A stretch of 64,000 bases of DNA from Rotaria socialis. Its lineage: Eukaryota > Rotifera > Eurotatoria > Philodinida > Philodinidae. The notes beneath the pieces were generated by a model. That model did no database searches and was not told where the DNA came from. It was given only the letters and a program-made list of their open reading frames with translations. The position numbers were made by a program, and so were the translations under genes. Below, one piece after another: positions 34,501 to 47,772 of this stretch (its first letter is position 1; each line of letters starts with the position of its first letter). Location: NCBI GenBank assembly GCA_905331475.1, contig CAJNYU010001081.1:143598-207597 (forward strand), given 5' to 3'.

Positions 34501-37445
34501 TTTTCTCCTTCATTCATTTCAATACGGTATATTTGGCAGTTGAATATTCACGTACACAGACGTCGAAACATATCATATACATACAATTGTTTAGTGTATA
34601 TATCAAGATATTGCCTTTGATAAAATAAATATTGATTCATTCTAAACCAGAACATACGGATTTGTCATTATATCAAACAGCAAGAATAACCATCGTCATC
34701 ATCTTAAAACGGTAATTAATTGTAAAAAAATTGTTTTCTTATTTTCAACTATACATATTGGATATTTAAAAGTTTGAAGTCAGATCGATTTCATAATATG
34801 CATTTTCTTTCTCTCTATATATATATATATATGTATATACATGTTTTCATATACTAAACGAAATTCTATTCATAAATCTATTTCTTTTATGTCTATTACA
34901 CAAAAAAACACACACGTCAGTTCATTGGTCTGCTTGATAAAATATGCCCTATACAAAGTGTTCCTAACTGACTACAGACATGCAATATGTGACTTACTTT
35001 CAAACCAATGAAGTTCGATCATATTCACACATACACAAAAAAAACAGAAATACGCTTATAGGTTCACATTAGATTCTCTGAATGGAGAACGGAACTGTAT
35101 ACATATATGATAGAACCAAGCATAACACGACTTGTTGAATTGATGATATTATAGTGCGCAGTCTTTCTCTTTCTCAAATGACTACATTTCCTAGTTTCTT
35201 TTCATTACAAATTATTTTTGAACGCCATTGATCGATGAATATAAAATATGGCGTTCTTCTTACTGGAGTTGATCTATCACAATCAATGATATGTGAACAA
35301 ATAGATTTTATTAGCATGACAATTTGAACAAGTTTCACAACAACTATTCATCGATGCCGTCGACTACGACAAGCTTTTCAAAATGAAGTAGGATGAACCT
35401 GGCAATAAATAAATTTGAAAGTTAAGCATTGAGTAAAACAAAGCTACGAATTTTGTGTTAGAATCATCTAAAGAACTAAGAAGGCAACTATCCCTATTTA
35501 AGACGAGTATCCACTGATCAACTAAAATCAATATTTATTGTCGACAAAGCTTTACTTATATCAATATTTACTCTTGACAAGCATCAGAATTTTTCATACA
35601 TATATAATTAGAATTATCATCAGGATATAAGTATGAATGGTCGAACGCAAGTTATAGATCACTAATTTTCATGTAGACAATGAGCTCTTTTTCGTATCGG
35701 ACGACACTCAAAAAAAAAACGCACACACCCATTTTTGCCATTTGAACAAGTTATGGTGCTGATTATTATCAGATGCGTATTATGGCCTGTATTTATATGA
35801 TCGATAGTCATAGACTTCTTACGAAGTGGCTTCTTGAGTCGTCTCTTTTTTTCCTCTGATGCATTTTAATGTATATGCATTAGACCAGTGTATATAAATA
35901 TGATAGGAGAAAGCATAATTGAAAGGCTGTTCTTGAAGTGGAAAATATTCAATTATTATCGCATACACAATACAAACATTCTAGATTCTCATATATATTT
36001 ATATATCAGTACTATGAGTAACAATTCGATAACGAAGGAATTTTATGTTTAGTTTAGTTTTAATGTCAAAAAGAAATTTTTTTTGTCTCATGTGGCAATC
36101 CGATGCGGCTATTTTCTTATGTATAAGACTTGAGATTTGGGTGTTAACATCAATTATAATTGATCCGAACTATGACTTCCGTGTTCGACAAGAACTAAAT
36201 TTATAAACGTAATTTGGAGTAGCCATGATCAAATTCTATTTATCGGATTAACATTTTCATTCATTTATGCACGTATTCTCGTGAGAATAGTACATATTTG
36301 TTAAAAACACATGAGAAAATTAGATGACGCTACGTGGGTTGATTTAAAATGCATCTCATCATGGACTTTTCTTGATTGAATTCTCGTATGAAAAACAACG
36401 ATTTCGGATATAGTAGTTGATTATATTTATCTATTGTCTAGCAGACATTATTTAAGATAAGTGATCATTTAACTGATTTTAAGTGTGAAATATCAATTAA
36501 ATTTTTTTTATATCGATGTATTGGCAACGCGTAAAGAGTTTCGCGAAAAACGATACTAATGGATATTTAAGTTCTCCTTGGAAATAAAACATACATATGC
36601 CAATTGATCTCTTCAGGAATGTCCAGACTAATGCAGTTAGCATCATAGTGAATTATTTAGTCTTTGTCGAACATAAGAATATCTCTCCATGACACATGTG
36701 ATGATAACACTTAAGTATTAAATTCATTCAAAATATCGATGGCTTAAGGCATTAGCTTGTTATGAACGTCTGCAGATTTCCCATTCTGGTTTCTACTTGA
36801 GTTGGCATCAATATTCGCATAATAGATTTATCTGATCCTAACTGGTATAATTTATCTTACAGGGATAATGATCATTAATTGAATCAGCTTTTCCCTGGCT
36901 CAAAAATATTATTAGAAACAAAAAAAAATTGTAATTAGTCTTTTCGAAAAACATTTTCTTATCGAACGATCTACAAAAGAAAAGAAGATTGTATTTCAAA
37001 ATATTTCATATCTGTAGTGAAGATATTATATTATGTTATCGATTATTTAAATAGGTCAAGGTTGTTGAGTCTAAAAATAGATTCATTATTAGTTCTTTAA
37101 TAAATGTAAATGGCAAAAAAAATTAACCACCAATAGGAGTATATAAAAGTTTATCTTAAATATAATCGTATGAGATTAAGGTTCTTTTGGGTTTTATATT
37201 TTGAGAAAATTAATTTTTTCAATCACAGATGATTATCATTACCGATATGGTTACAATGTTATACGCAGGAAGAAAATTACCATTTCAAATATAGTCTTTG
37301 CATATTATGAATTTTGTTTAATTATGAATAAAAAATTATTGATTCTCTTTTCTGAAAATTTTTCTTGCGTACTAAATTGATTTATTTTAATTCTGTTTCA
37401 GTATATATTTGACATAAATTTTAAGAAAAGAATTTAATTATTCGT
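31588..37445. other. Large divergent non-coding region (5.9 kb)
   Basis: Lies between delta-catenin (minus) and the RBM12-like gene (plus), so both 5' flanks are here. I found no frame with domain or splice support; frames at 32221-32883 and 33959-34620 are low-complexity. A locally GC-richer patch at about 34160-34290 may mark a promoter or leader exon. Just before the RBM12 ATG there is an acceptor-like TTTCAG near 37400, consistent with a 5' leader intron. Confidence 0.55.
34160..34330 (+). promoter_or_regulatory. CpG-containing patch, possible promoter or leader exon
   Basis: In an otherwise AT-rich spacer this patch has many CG dinucleotides (CCCGCCGTTCGCG, GACGACCGCCGGG, GGCGTCGAGATGG, ACGGCGTCG, GCGCTCGTCGAG). 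A chance 90-codon frame overlaps it. It lies 3.2 kb before the RBM12-like ATG and could be a transcription start joined by a long 5' leader intron. Evidence is composition only. Confidence 0.25.
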
Positions 37446-40400
37446 ATGTCTGTCATTATACGGTTGGAAAACCTCCCTTGGGAGGCACGTTCACTCGACA
37501 TTCGTCGATTTTTTCAAGGACTACAAATACCAGATGGTACGAATTAAATTTTCAGAAGATTCCAAGGCTTTAAATTTTTCCTTCATAGGTGGTGTTCATA
37601 TTGTTGGAGGCGATCGAGGCGATGCATTCATTGCCTTTCATACGGATGATGATGCTCGTCAAGCGATGCAAAAAGATGGTGGTTTAATTAGTACCCAACC
37701 GGTTAAACTGTTTCTAAGCTCAAAAATTGAAATGCAAAATGTCATAGCAGCTGCACGAAGTAAACCACCAGCAGCAACATCTCAAAATCAACAAGCACAA
37801 TCAGCAAATGTATCACAACAAAAACGTTCTGATCCTCTATCTCAACAATTCACTCATGATATTGATGAAAACCAACATCAGCATCAACAACATCAACAAC
37901 AACAACAGCAACCACAACCAACAGCTGCACAAGCCAATGATCCGATGGCATCATTTCTTGATGTTGTAAAAAATATTCAACAACAGCAACAACAACAACA
38001 GCAGCAGCAGCAACAACAACAACAAAAGACAAATGCTGCAGCAACAGCATTACCAACATCTGCTGCAGCAGCATCAACGGCAACACCTACTTCATCTGGT
38101 CTTGCACCAGCTAATCTTGTTCTACAACTTTTACAATCGAATCTAGGCAATATACCGCCTAACGTACTTGCACAAGTTCAAGGGCAACTCGCTGGACAAG
38201 GTATAAATCTCATATTTCTATCTCATTAAAATAAAACATTCGATCTTCTTACAGGCTTAGCAACACAACCTAATCAAGTTCTTCAACAATTAGCTGCTCT
38301 ACAAGCTGCATCTCAACAACAAGCTGCGTCTCTTCAAGCTGGTACTAGTCATTCACCTATTTATAATTCTGCTCAAACGAATTCTCTTGTTCATCATGCT
38401 CTTCAGCAACCAGCAATTGCCGATTCTAGTCAAACAGCGAATGCAAATGCATTCGGACAAGGAGCTCCTCCACCATTAAATCTCTTTCCACCAGGTTCAA
38501 TACCACCATCTGCTTTATCAGCTCTTTTCAATGCTTCACAGCAACAATTACCATTTCAATCAGTTAATAATTCGTTACCTTCGAATTTTCCGCTTCCACC
38601 TTGGATTCAACAAAATGCTGGTCAATCTCAAGCGTTTGGTTTACAACAACAACCGCAGCAGCAGCAGCAGCAACGTCCTTTACTTAATCATCCTCAATTA
38701 CAAGATGATCAACAATTACGTTTAAGACAACAACAACAACAACAACAACATGAGTTTAATTCTAATCAGTTTCAACAACCCTATTCATCTATGAATGCAC
38801 GTGGAGGACCTCAACAAAATCAACAACGATCGAAACTTCGTGAGCCGTATTTACGTGTAAAAAATCTCTCAAGAAAATATTCATATCGAGATGTTAAACT
38901 TCTATTTGCTGATTATAAATTACGTTTGGAAGATATTAAAATGATTAATGATCAAAATGGTGAACGAACAGGTAAGGAAAATCATCTTCTCGTTTATTGA
39001 AGTTTACGGTTTTGTTTTTCTTATTGCTTAGGTGAATCTGTTGTTCAATTTCGTTCAATAGAAGATGCCGAAGAAGCATTATCACAATTTAATAATGTGT
39101 ATTATGGTGGTGCTAATGTACAGATTGTTCCAGCTAGTGAATACGAATTTGCATCGTCTCTTGATTCATTTATTCCAGCATCAGTTAAAAAACGACAACC
39201 CGAAGGAGGCTATTGTGTAAAAGTCATTGGTAAATAACTGTTGTTTTCTTTTATCTAAGAAATTAATTTCATATTCTCCAAATTTAGGTTTACCAAAGAA
39301 TTGGTATAAACGGGATATTCGTCGATTATTTACAGCATCGGAAATTGTGTCCGAACGAGGAATTTATCTAGACAATGATAATGATAGTAATCAAGGTGGT
39401 ACTGCTTATATTGAATTTGTTAGCGAAGTTGATCTTGAAAAAGCATTATTTTATCATGATGAACATTATGGTAATCAAAAGAGAAAACTAATTTGTTTAG
39501 TAAAAATTAAATATACTTTTATTATAGGTTCGTCACGACTTGAAATTCAGCCTATAACGAAAAAAGAAATGGAATCAGAAATCGCATCACTTCGTTCAAA
39601 AGATAATCGTCGAAGAGATTATTATGACGGAGGAGATACAAGATCAAGAGCACGATCGCGATCGCGTATGTTAATTTTTAGTTGACAACTCTTTTTTTTA
39701 GTAATTCAATTTATTTTAGGTTCTCGATCGCGTTCACCCAAAGATCGGGATACACGTCGATATCCACCACGAGATGAAACAAATGGAGACAATACGGGAG
39801 GCTCATATCCTCGACGACCACGTTACAATGAAGGTAAATACCTTTTAAGCACCATTCTTTTTTGATAACGAGCCAAACAGATTAAACGATTAGACATCAG
39901 ACCGATGAGTCATCATCTCTGATAGAATATTAAAAGAGAAAAACAAAGTATAACTTCTTTTTTTAACTATTCTTACTTGATTGATCTATTTAGAATTGCC
40001 ACCTACGATAACTTGTCTTCGCCTACGTAATATTCCATATGCCACACGGGATCATGATGTTAAAACATTTTTTACTGGTGTTGAAATAGCTGCAGATGGT
40101 ATTCTATTTAAATATGATAAAACAGGTCGACCTGCTGGTGAATGTTATGTACGTTTTGGTTCCAGTAATGATTGTCGAAAAGCTTATGAAAAAAATCGTT
40201 CACAATTCGGTGGAAGAATATTAGAATTACGACCATTGTCATTATGGGAATTTCAAGCAGCTACATCACAAGAACGTGATGAAACAGGTGCCACATTTTC
40301 AACTAATGGTGGTTTAGGTAGAAGAGAACCGTTCGGTGGCAACAGTGGTGGTGGTGGCGGCGGCGGCGGTGGTGGTGGTGGTGGTGGTGGTGGTGGACAA

Positions 40401-40922
40401 ATGTATCACGGAGGACCATTAGGTGAAAAACGAAAATTTCCCTATGATCGTAATGATGATAATGGTAATGGTGATGATAAATCTCCGCCAGATCAACAAC
40501 GATTCGATCGACGAAAAGGTGATTCATCAAGTCCACGTGGTGGTGATGGTGATAAGTCGCCGTCGAATATGATGGGAAATTCATCCATGGATGATCAAAA
40601 TGGACGCAAAATGATGCGAAATAATAATTCATCGTTGATACAAAAACAATTAACACAACTACCACCGGGTTACGATCAATATCGTGGACAAGTTTTGTTA
40701 ATGTCAAATGTTCATTTTCGTGCAACACGTGAGGAAATTTTACAATTTCTACGCTCATTTCATCCAATTGAAGATACACTAAAAATTCATCGAGATAGTT
40801 CCGGACGACCAACAGGCCATGCTGTTGTAGCTTTAACGAATGCTGAAGATGTACCACAAGCACTCAAAGAACTTAATAATTCATTTTTTCTTCTAAGAAA
40901 AATATCCGTTTGTGTTGTTTAA
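37446..40922 (+). CDS. RBM12-like multi-RRM RNA-binding protein
   Basis: The ATG at 37446 gives MSVIIRLENLPWEARSLDIR, then FFQGLQIPDGGVHIVGGDRG across a 46-base intron. This is the characteristic first RRM of RBM12 (SWAN), including LFLSSKIEMQNVI. A long Gln/Pro/Ala-rich linker contains a 16-Gln run near 37980-38030 and a second Q-rich part near 38640-38750. More RRMs follow: EPYLRVKNLSRKYSYRDVKL near 38840; CVKVIGLPKNWYKRDIRRLF near 39215-39330; LRLRNIPYATRDHDVKTFF near 40015; and VLLMSNVHFRATREEILQFL near 40690. Between them are an RS-type stretch (RSRARSRSRS, 39640-39730) and a pure glycine run near 40345-40395. TAA is at 40920-40922. Product is about 1,000 residues with five RRMs, as in RBM12. 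It is probably nuclear. Eight exons have mostly short introns; one at 39834-39994 is about 160 bases. Confidence 0.88.
37978..38030 (+). repeat. CAA/CAG tract encoding polyglutamine
   Basis: Mixed CAA and CAG codons encode about 16 consecutive Gln in the RBM12-like protein. Interruption by CAA suggests selection for the amino acid run rather than fresh slippage. Confidence 0.85.
40345..40398 (+). repeat. GGT/GGC tract encoding polyglycine
   Basis: Nearly uninterrupted GGT and GGC codons encode about 18 Gly between the fourth and fifth RRMs of the RBM12-like protein. Confidence 0.85.
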
Positions 40923-41213
40923 TGGATTCATTATCTACTTTCTTTCTTTTTGTCTGGTCTTGGCTGTACAAACTATTTCCTTTTATTTTTCTCTATTTGA
41001 CCTTCATTGTTGTCACTATTCTTCTTGATATAGAACGTATGTGTGTATTGATCAACCTTTTTGTTTTCTTTATTCTGTTAACTCGAAAAATGAAGGCAAT
41101 CTTAAGAGTGACCATGAATATATGTTCCCTTGTTGTCTGTCATTTTTTCCTCTCTCTTTTTTGTTGTTGTTCTCTACTCATGTTTTTTTTCTTTGTGTCA
41201 AATAGAAGAAGAG

Positions 41214-41219
41214 AATAAA
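41214..41219 (+). terminator. AATAAA polyadenylation signal of the RBM12-like gene
   Basis: Canonical hexamer about 290 bases after the stop codon. Confidence 0.4.
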
Positions 41220-42627
41220 GATTAAACAAAAAAAAAGCGAATATGAAAAATTGCGTGCACATCTTTTCTTAGTACTATCAGTTCATTGGAAAGTGATTAT
41301 AATATTTTTAATTGTAGGAAACGATTATCTTTGTACATAACATTTTCATGTCAGAGCAAAATTAAAATAATTAAAGATTACGCAATGATCATGCAGGCAA
41401 AGATGATTAAAACTTTTAGCAAATGCTCCTTTGAGATTTCAAATATGCCATAAAAGTATGCATCTTTTAATCAGAGTATCCCTATGTTACAAGAAATGTA
41501 TGCGAACAAATCCTTGACATTAAAATTTGAAAACACTTGAAAAAATCTCTTTGCCTCTCACAGTGATGTTTTCCTGTGGGAATCGATCAAACTATAATTA
41601 TTCTTTAGCTTAATGTCAATAGCTACTACTTTTTTTGGCTTCTCAAAGGAAAGTATTCTAACATTAATTTTCTCTCCGGTAATCACAGTTTAAAGAAAAA
41701 CATTTGAGAAAGCTGCTTCATTTTTATTCTGCAATCATATCTAGATAAACTATACAAGAACAAAGCCTCGTACGTATGTTCAACAAAGAATACTTCTTTA
41801 TTTACGCAAGAGATAAGCATCCTTCATCAATACTTCAATTAGCTATATTCCTTTTTTTATTATTATTTGCATCATATTGAATATAAAAGTAATAAAAAGT
41901 CACATCGATGACCTGTTGTTTTCTTCCTAACAATCACGCCTATTGATAGGTCATAATTGAATGTTTTAATTTGCAGATTAGAATCAATTGAAACCGAGAA
42001 TTTATGATACACAAAAAAACATATAGATCGATATTAGTATTTTATTTTCGGCAAGCAGGTGCAATCCCATGGGTCGCATCAACAGCAGTAGACCGTTCAT
42101 CCTTGAAGGAAAAATGTCCATTTTTGATTACATGTTATACAGTAGTCAGCTGTCCACCTATGCATACGCGTGCATTGACTGTATTTTTTTTGTCCTCTTT
42201 TAAAAAAACATCAACAGACGTTTGATCTATGACCTGTAACAGAAACAATATCAATGTTCACTTTTTTTTTCATTGTTAGTTTTTTAAAGTAACCGACCTT
42301 GATCATCTAGAATTCGGTTAATACATCTGCTCAATAAGACAAACAACAAAAAACGGAAATAAGTCGTATTAGTTTTCTTTTGTGTGTCCATCTAGAACAA
42401 CAACAACTATAGAAAAAAAAAATGTGTACATTCAGGGTAAATTTCATATTATTTTCTCAATGGACTTCAACTTGTAATATGATCTGGCCATAATCACCGC
42501 AGGGGCATCGACATTTTATTTTTTCTGTTGTTGTCATTCGTCGTTGAGAGTCATACTTATACGTATTTGAACTTCTTTATTAGACTTTTTACTATTTGAC
42601 CACTCGGTTGGTGATTTTTTGTTATCG

Positions 42628-42660
42628 TATAGTAATAATCATTATATGATTATTACTATA
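42628..42660. repeat. Perfect short hairpin
   Basis: TATAGTAATAATCAT at 42628-42642 is followed by a 3-base loop and its exact reverse complement at 42646-42660. There are fifteen paired bases, all but three A-T. Confidence 0.85.
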
Positions 42661-43850
42661 TTGCACTGACAGCACATGCGTATGTATGGCAAGGATAAAA
42701 TATTGACAGACGTTTGTGCACAATGATGACTTCTTATGTTCAATACACGCTGCGTTTTTAACGCACAATTGACATTTACTAACACATTAGGAGGTCCATG
42801 ATGCAACTTATGATTATTTTTATTCGAACACCAGCTATTTTAGTCAATCAAAATTAATGATTAATTTATAGTCGAAGAGAAGAAAAAAAATGAGTTAGAG
42901 ATGCCTATATATCTACTTTTCTTTTCAAGTATTTAAAATAATATTTATTTTATTTCTTGCCCGAAAATGTCTCTTGTTGATATGTAACACTGTAACAGGA
43001 TGTGTTTCCGCTTTTGAACATGCTTCTATGATGGACGATAATGGGTACACGCTTGTGTTCCTTTTGCCATCTATGAAGGTCGTACAAACATGTGTGACTG
43101 AACTTTGCTGTGCTTGATAGAGTCTGTTTTAGCCTCTTCTTTATCATCTTTTTTTTCTTCTTCCCCCCTCTCTCTTAATATGTATGTATATGAGAATGAC
43201 ACTATATGTTCAGAAGATTTGATTAGTTTCTTTTTCTTCTTTTGCTCAACATACGTATATCAATAGATGAGTCAATTTAAGTAGAACAAAAGACGGTTGA
43301 TATCCAATGATGAGAAGAAGATACTGCTGTTCTATTTCATCGTTTACTGCTTATATTACATATTAAGTCTGATTTTTCTCTCTTACCTCAAATCCATTGT
43401 GGTTTATATAGTATCTTACGTAAGATTAATTTTTAGTTCGGTCGATTCTCAATGGATGCCGTTCACCTTTTTCCTCTTTCCCCTTTTCTTTTTATTTAAA
43501 TTATTATGATTGGAAACAACACGCAAGGTTGGTCACTTTTTCAATATGCCCTTATTGATTAACTATCCGTTCTTTTCTTTTTTCTTCTCTCTTATTACTA
43601 TTCTTTCTTCTACGGTTTTCTTTCGATTGAATTTTCATCTCACATTTCTTCATAATACACAAATCCTTTTCTATGTCGTCTAGGTAAAACATAATAGCTT
43701 TCGTATACATGCATCATTAGCCATCTATATGTTATGTTGCATGTGTCAATTTCATCTTAATCTCGGAAATAAAATTTACTTGAAAGCTCCTTCTCTTACG
43801 TCAGACATGCAATGTTACAATATTCTAAGAGTTCGACTATTCATTTCAGT

Positions 43851-43868
43851 ATATATATATATATATAT
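43851..43868. repeat. (AT)n microsatellite
   Basis: Alternating A/T run read directly. Confidence 0.85.
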
Positions 43869-44666
43869 GCATGTACTAGCTAGATGACATCCTATCAATT
43901 AGAGCTTAATCGTTGTTCGTTTATTTTGACTAGTTGTTGTTATACGCGTGTCCGTCTGTGATCACTCCCACGTATCAATAATCATTATACAAGCTCAAAG
44001 AAGAAGCAGAAACGGCTAGTAGAACACCTAACATATGTATCATAAATCTCTAATAGATGTTGGGGTACAAAGAGATGATTATTATCTATAATAGTAAGTA
44101 GATTTCTTTCCATATGGCTCCGTTTTCACATCTATAGACAACAAGAAAAGAGAGAGAGACAGAGACGAGGAAAAGATAAACAGACGGTTGATTTCGCAAG
44201 AAATAAACAAAGGTCACTTAAAATAAAACAGATCATCTTCTGTTTAGATAATTATAAAAACAAAACAATACAGGATCAGGCGTAGTATTTTTATTTTGCT
44301 CGTGTCAAGTTTTTTTTTTGCCGATAGACTATTTCCATTTTATTGCATAAATTCATTGTCTCTGATGTGATGAACGAGCAAATACGATTGACCGAATCAC
44401 TTAGAGATAAGAGTTTCAATCGACGAGATTGTATAATTGCGTGGCAATGATGTTCAAATAGAACAATTGAATAGAAGCACAAAAAAGAATCTTGTCTATC
44501 TATACGTATAGATGAATTTCTATTGAGATTTGTTTCTTAAAATCAATAAATAATGAGTAGTAATCCCTGAATTCAAAGAAATACTCTCGCTAGTAATAGT
44601 AATAGTTCATCTACCTTTTTCTTTCCTTATTCTAGATCGACATATGTATGCAAGTTAATTTTAATC

Positions 44667-47600
44667 ATGACAATGTTACGTGTGAATTTATTCATATTTC
44701 TACTATATTTAATTCCATACTCTCAATCAATTGTTTCACAAATTTTAACGCCCGTATCGATTTTTGAAGAAAGTCCAATCTCAACAGTTGTTGTTGACCT
44801 TCGGCCAACATTTCAAAGTCTTGGTGTACATCCTGACCAAGCTGCTCTTCTACATAGTCAACCAAGTCAACCATTTGAATACATCAATGGACGTATTCGA
44901 TTGAAATCTCGTTTAGATCGTGAAGATTACGTTCGAAAACGTTTATGTATTGGTGGTAATGTTCTTGAATGTAATTTTACTTTGACATTAACAGTGAATC
45001 TCAATCAAGCACCTTACAATTATATTCTATCGCAACCGATATCTTGTCAAGATATCAATGATATAATACCGAAATTTTCACAAGCTGAATCAAAAATTTC
45101 CATGGCTGAAAATGTTCCAATTGGACATCGAATACCACTTGAAATAGCTGTTGACTTAGATTCGCCACCGTATGGCATTGCTTATTATCGTTTAGTTACA
45201 TATAATAATCATGAACAAAGTCAATTTTCTATTATTTATGATAATCAAAGTCGAGAACTCGAATTAATCGTTAATGAAAAATTAGACCGAGAAAAGGTTG
45301 ATAAATATATTTTCAAATTAATGGCTATTGATCGAGGTCATCCACCGAATATGGGAACACAAATATTGACAATCCAAATTAGGTAGGAAATCAATTCATT
45401 TTTTAAAGCTTTTTTTTACTATTTCTCCTTCTTCTTAGTGATATCAATGATTCTCGCCCACGATTTGAATCATCAGTTTATAATATAAGCGTTGCTGAAA
45501 ATACCCTACCAGAATATCTTATTAAAATTCGTGCAATCGATTCGGATACAGGTCCCAATGCTGAATTAACATATACACTCGAAACTGATCATAATGGTCT
45601 TTTTCGTTTGGAGAAAACGACGGGTATTTTAACATTAACACATGCGCTTGATTACGAATTACATACATCATATCAACTCAAAGTTGAAGTTCATGATAAT
45701 GGAATGAATCCATTGAGTGACACATGCATTATTAATATCTACGTACTTGACCAAAATGATCATGCACCTTCAATTCAAATGAAATTTAATCCTATGTTTG
45801 AATATAATCAAGATGGAAGTATGGCTTATATACCAGAATCGTTCGATATTAATCTGCCAATAGCTTTTGTGACTGTTTACGATCAAGACTCAGGAGATAA
45901 TGGAAAGGTATTTATGAATGATTTTTGAAAGCCATCTAGTTTCTCATTTAAATAGTTAAAGTTCGTTGATAAAGGAATTCTGTTTTTTAAATTTCTCTAG
46001 TCTCAATTAACAATACAACCCAATCGTGTATTTTATCTTGAAATAATGCGTCTAAATTATTATGCAATAAAATCTTTGCGTCGATTTGATCGTGAAACAG
46101 TACCATCCTATCGAATAGAGTTAATTGCACGTGATTTCGGCCAAACCAGTTTAAGACGTTCGATGATATTAGATTTAAATATAACTGATGTCAACGATGA
46201 AAAGCCTGTATTTAAAAGTAATTATACATTTGATCTTATAGAAAATAATCCAACACCAAGTACTATTGGTCAAATAACTGCATTTGATGCTGATCAAGGT
46301 TTAAATGGACAAATAAAATATTCCATCGTACCTTCGTCATCACATTTTTTTATCTCGTCCCATGATGGTACTATATCGACGAATATTTCGTTTGATTATG
46401 AATTAAAACGTGAATATAATTTTAAAGTTCGCGCAACTGACCATGGAAAACCTCCACTCGAATCAACCGTTCATGTAAAAGTACATATAATTAATCAAAA
46501 TGAATATTCACCTGAATTCGAAAAGAATATGTATTATTTTTCAATGAATGAAAATTCAACAAATCAAACCGTAACATTTGTCGGTAGAGTTAAAGCAAAA
46601 GATCGAGATTTCGGAGATTATGTCACTTATGCATTAAATGACAACGAACATTTGTTTACTATTGATCAAGATGGAAGTATTTGGACTGATGCCATATTTG
46701 ATAGAGAAATAAAAGATGAATATAAATTAACAGTAATTGCAGTCGATAATTCAACAGATGGATTAATTGGATCAACTATAGTTATTATTCAAATCAAGTA
46801 AAGTTTCCTATGATTATTTTTTTTTTCTTGCACAGTGTACAATGGAACTTAGGTAGTTGACCAATAATTACAAACTTAGAGATATGTAAGACTAGCTCCG
46901 GGAGCAAGATAAAAACCGTAAAATAGACTTGAATTACAGTTGCCCGTAAAAAAACATGAATATTTCTTAGAGTGCGAAGAAATGAAATTTAAAAATATTG
47001 TTTTCTTTTTTTTTTCTTCCTATAGAGATATCAATGATAATTATCCAGTATTTATTTGGCCTGATTCGAGTGAAATTCGCCATATTCTATCTGATGATCA
47101 CTCTCAACGTATTGATTCAAATAATCCTTTATCTCAATTTTTAACTGATATTGTTGTTCAAGATGATGACATAGGAAATAATTCTTTAATTCAATTAATA
47201 GTTTCAAAGAATGATTTATTTTACATTGGCTCAAATAATTCCTTATGGTTACGTAATTCATCTGCATTACCGGGCACATATGAAATAGAAATTATAGCAA
47301 AAAACTTTGATTTAGTGACAAAAAAACTTTTGCATATTATTATCTATGATCGTAATCCATTGAAATTAAATCTATTGAACAATATGCGTGAAACATTTTC
47401 CCGTTTTTCAGTTACGATTATAATAATTTTATCATTTTTAGCAACAGGCTCAACTATAGTTGTACTTATTTATTATCTCTGGCTGCGTTTGCATTATACA
47501 TCGGACGTACAAAAACGTTTATACGGAAGTCGATTAATTGTTAATGATGAAGATAAATCAAAACAAAGTAGTCCTCAAACAAAAATGGATGTTCTATCCA

Positions 47601-47708
47601 ATACTCATAATCATGATTATGCAGTTGTTATTAAACAAAGAAAAGTATGTTTGATTGATAAGTATAGAAGGTTGTTCGTGTGTATGACTGATGGATCTAT
47701 ATTCAACA

Positions 47709-47772
<64 letters not shown>

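Larger units (their letters stand above)
40923..44666. other. Non-coding region between RBM12-like gene and protocadherin (3.7 kb)
   Basis: Starts with a T-rich 3' flank carrying an AATAAA at 41214-41219 for the RBM12-like gene. The remainder is AT-rich and should include the protocadherin promoter. Landmarks are a perfect 15-base hairpin at 42628-42660 and a TA run at 43851-43868. Frames at 40910-41218, 42004-42225 and 43297-43509 are T-rich chance frames. Confidence 0.55.

Noticed and set aside
37850-38086. Minus-strand Val/Leu-rich frame over the RBM12-like polyQ region.
   Set aside because: Antisense shadow of the CAA/CAG tract.
40303-40863. Minus-strand 186-codon His-rich frame over the RBM12-like gene.
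   Set aside because: Antisense shadow of Gly- and Asp-rich coding sequence; the plus frame has clear RRMs.
40910-41218. Plus-strand Phe/Leu/Cys-rich frame of 102 codons just after RBM12.
   Set aside because: T-rich 3' untranslated sequence reading as hydrophobic residues; overlaps the true stop codon.
42004-42225. A 73-codon plus frame before the protocadherin gene.
   Set aside because: No homology, no introns, and surrounded by AT-rich non-coding sequence.
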